Shown: piece by piece, positions 6,639-8,580 of the stretch
How positions within the stretch are numbered: the stretch's first letter is position 1
How the letters are laid out: each line of letters begins with the position of its first letter
NCBI GenBank assembly: GCA_021789565.1
Contig: JAJYJL010000259.1
Location: 1-8,580, forward strand
Direction of reading: 5' to 3'
DNA from: Acidobacteriota bacterium
Lineage (GTDB): Bacteria > Acidobacteriota > Terriglobia > UBA7540
Length of the DNA stretch: 8,580 nucleotides
Program-made: the position numbers and the translations under genes
The notes under the pieces: model-generated
Told to the model about the DNA's origin: nothing
The model's input: only the letters and a program-made list of their open reading frames with translations
Databases searched by the model: none

Positions 6639-8468
6639 TTAAGATCGGGAGGCGCTGCGGCCAACGCTTCGCATACGAAGAGCGACTTCATCTTTGGGAA
6701 GGACCAATGGAATTCTTAGACAGAACACCGTTCCACCTTCTCCTGAGGACAAAATAGTCAGTTGCCCTGCGTGATCTTGAACAACCCTTTGGGCGACTGC
6801 CAAACCGAGTCCTGTGCCGTTTTCCTTCCCATGACTCACAAACGGCTGGAAAACAGTGTCGTGGATGGCTTCCGGAATCCCAGGGCCGTTGTCGGCTATT
6901 GTGATTTCAATCCCATCGCCCGCGCGAATCGTGTGAACATCGATTTTCCCAGAAGGGACCGGAACGGCTTCGCAGGCATTCAGTATCAGATTGTGAATCG
7001 CACGCTCGATTTTTTTCGGGTCAAACCAGGCTTCGGTAGAGCCTTCGCGCGAGTGAGTGAACTGAATGTCCTTGAATTCCGGCCTGAACTTCATGGCATG
7101 GATGACCCTTTCGACAACGTCCGCCACATCCTCGTGGACGGGATGCAGAATCTGCTTAGTTTTCGAGATTTCCAGAAGTGACGCGATCAATTCGGTCATT
7201 CGACCGACCGCGTCCCGGATCTCCCGATACAGGTCGTTGCGCTGAACCTCGGTCAGACTCCGCTCCGCGAGAAACTCTGCATAGGCAAGAATTGCCGTCA
7301 AGGGATGACGCAAATCGTGCGAAATGGAGCTGGCCATGCGGCCGATTGTCGCCATGCGCTCAGCCTGAAGCAGTTCTTGTTGGCTCTTCTGGAGACCGTT
7401 ACGCATGTGGTCGAAAGAACTCGTAAGCTCAGCCAGCTCGTCTCCTCCATGGGGTAGAAGAGGAAAATCGAAATCGCCCTTTTCCAAAGCACGTACGCCG
7501 AAAAGAAGGCTGGTGAGCGGCCGCGTAAATGTGTGGCAGATCAGAAAAACAAGTCCAGCGCCCACTAGCACAGCCACTAGCCCCACACCCAGCAGAAGCC
7601 GATTCAAGCTTTGCAAAAAGAGTGTTGCCTGCTCGTACGATTTCAGAACGCTCAGAGTGACGGGCTGACCCGCACTCTTATCCAACCTCACAGACGTACC
7701 GAGAAATTGCTCGTCAGCAAGCCGGACTTTTTGAGGACCAAGAGCAGATGAAGCCGAGAGCGGGTCTTTCCAGCTTGCCAATTCTCTCGCCTGATCGGGA
7801 GACAGCGTGCTTACAACGACCGTATTCCCGTATCTGAAAGCGACTTGACTGGAAGCTATCTGGCCAACCTCCTGGGCGATGCGTTTGTCAATTTCATAGC
7901 CGACGGCCAACACACCCAGGGGAACGCCGTTTCGAGGCGAACCGAAGTAAATCGGCTGCAGAAAAACCTCATAGAGATGATTCCCGCCAAACCACCAATC
8001 GCGATTCTCACCCTGCTTAAGGGCGCGGGAAAGCGACACGCCCGCATTCTGGCGGTCAAGGCCGGCATTTGTGGTGTGGAGCGCCATGATTCTGCCCGAA
8101 CTGTCTGCCATGACGAAAAGATCGCTCCCGGCAAGTCTCCAAAACGCCTCCGAGGCATCCTGAATGGTCGCCACATCGTGGGTTGTCATCAAAGCTTTTA
8201 GACTGGGAAGATCGGCGAGTAGGCTGGCGGAGCGGGCAAGTGTTCCTTCCCGCTCGTGCTGGAAATTCTTGAAGGTGAGAATAGAACCTTTCAGTTCTTC
8301 GTAAATCTCACCTTGCGCCTGGCTATTGAGACGATCGCGCACGATCAGGAGCGTGGCGCAGGTAAGAGTTGTAATCGTGAGCAAGAAAGAGAGAAGGAAC
8401 TTGGTTCGAAGTCGAGCCTTAATCATATCTCGCATCCGCGTGGCCATGGGCCGAAGCCGGCTAATCAC
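6639..8468 (-). CDS. Membrane sensor histidine kinase (Cache-like sensor, HAMP, HisKA, HATPase)
   Basis: 609 aa two-component sensor kinase. Membrane helix 1 at about 24-44, an extracytoplasmic sensor at about 45-288, helix 2 at about 289-311, HAMP linker at about 312-365 ([18 protein letters not shown], then [13 protein letters not shown]), dimerisation domain with the phospho-acceptor His384 in [13 protein letters not shown], then the ATPase domain: N box [11 protein letters not shown] (491-501), G1 DNGPGI (526-531), F box FQPF (540-543), G2 [10 protein letters not shown] (550-559). All catalytic boxes are intact. The sensor contains [16 protein letters not shown] (116-131) and [15 protein letters not shown] (183-197), the pattern of Cache/PAS-like ligand-binding folds; the ligand is unknown. 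The H-box HDLRHPL resembles NtrB-like kinases rather than EnvZ/PhoR. The GTG start at 8468 overlaps the regulator stop as GTGA, so the pair is probably translationally coupled; Met8 is a possible alternative start. Given its position it may control the polysaccharide genes downstream, which is inference. Confidence 0.9.
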   Translation of the reverse strand: MISRLRPMATRMRDMIKARLRTKFLLSFLLTITTLTCATLLIVRDRLNSQAQGEIYEELKGSILTFKNFQHEREGTLARSASLLADLPSLKALMTTHDVATIQDASEAFWRLAGSDLFVMADSSGRIMALHTTNAGLDRQNAGVSLSRALKQGENRDWWFGGNHLYEVFLQPIYFGSPRNGVPLGVLAVGYEIDKRIAQEVGQIASSQVAFRYGNTVVVSTLSPDQARELASWKDPLSASSALGPQKVRLADEQFLGTSVRLDKSAGQPVTLSVLKSYEQATLFLQSLNRLLLGVGLVAVLVGAGLVFLICHTFTRPLTSLLFGVRALEKGDFDFPLLPHGGDELAELTSSFDHMRNGLQKSQQELLQAERMATIGRMASSISHDLRHPLTAILAYAEFLAERSLTEVQRNDLYREIRDAVGRMTELIASLLEISKTKQILHPVHEDVADVVERVIHAMKFRPEFKDIQFTHSREGSTEAWFDPKKIERAIHNLILNACEAVPVPSGKIDVHTIRAGDGIEITIADNGPGIPEAIHDTVFQPFVSHGKENGTGLGLAVAQRVVQDHAGQLTILSSGEGGTVFCLRIPLVLPKDEVALRMRSVGRSASRS

Positions 8469-8580
8469 GGCACAAATTTATACCCGGCGCCGTGTACGGT
8501 CCGAAAGTGGAGAGGTTGCATGGGCTCCTTCTCGAGTTTTTGGCGAAGCTTCATGATGTGGTTGTCCACTGTGCGTGTCG
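8465..8580 (-). CDS. OmpR/PhoB-type response regulator, C-terminal end (runs off the right edge)
   Basis: The last 37 codons of a gene entering from the right edge, ending at TGA 8467-8465. The tail reads [16 protein letters not shown] and later [14 protein letters not shown]. This is the end of the recognition helix and the C-terminal beta-hairpin 'wing' of the OmpR/PhoB winged-helix DNA-binding domain (Trans_reg_C), with the near-invariant R-T-V-x-G-x-G-Y-K/R-F pattern. The receiver domain is outside the window. It overlaps the histidine kinase start by four bases (GTGA), so the two form a cognate pair: the kinase phosphorylates the regulator, which binds promoter DNA. Confidence 0.9.
   Translation of the reverse strand, partial: TRTVDNHIMKLRQKLEKEPMQPLHFRTVHGAGYKFVP

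Overview
All genes in this window read on the minus strand, so the biological order runs from high to low coordinates: C-terminal end of an OmpR/PhoB-type response regulator (cut by the right edge) -> membrane histidine kinase -> 115-base gap -> protein with two tandem HprK-like P-loop kinase modules -> PF14907-type nucleotidyltransferase -> polyprenyl-phosphate sugar-phosphate transferase (WcaJ/WbaP class) -> chain-length/co-polymerase protein (Wzz/GumC type, no kinase domain) -> N-terminus of a Wzx-type flippase (cut by the left edge). Coding density is very high. Gaps are 9 to 34 bases or short overlaps, apart from the single 115-base gap at 6524-6638.

The right third (about 6639-8580) is a two-component system. 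The regulator stop and the kinase GTG start share a GTGA overlap. The rest (1-6523) looks like the start of an exopolysaccharide or capsule operon. It holds the first-step transferase that loads a sugar phosphate on undecaprenyl phosphate, a two-TM co-polymerase and a lipid-linked repeat-unit flippase, i.e. a Wzx/Wzy-type pathway. No polymerase, outer-membrane exporter or other glycosyltransferase falls inside the window.

The unusual part is the pair at 3078-6523. A 689-690 aa protein carries two copies of an HPr-kinase-like fold and is joined by an ATGA stop/start overlap to a nucleotidyltransferase of the PF14907 class. These two families are known to occur together in 'HPr-rel-A' (HprK-related kinase A / PqqD-like / nucleotidyltransferase) loci and in some lasso-peptide clusters. 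Here they sit at the head of a polysaccharide operon, with no PqqD-like protein or peptide precursor visible. The first kinase half keeps the HprK active-site pattern (His before the P-loop, GDSGSGKST, then DDR). The second half keeps a P-loop but has lost the His and one Asp.

The organism is a bacterium with moderate GC content (mid-50s percent by eye), probably with a Gram-negative envelope. From memory, the sensor region of the kinase resembles Acidobacteriota kinases, so that phylum is my tentative guess. Verrucomicrobiota or other soil phyla are not excluded. No RNA gene, insertion sequence, CRISPR array, origin or convincing terminator was seen.
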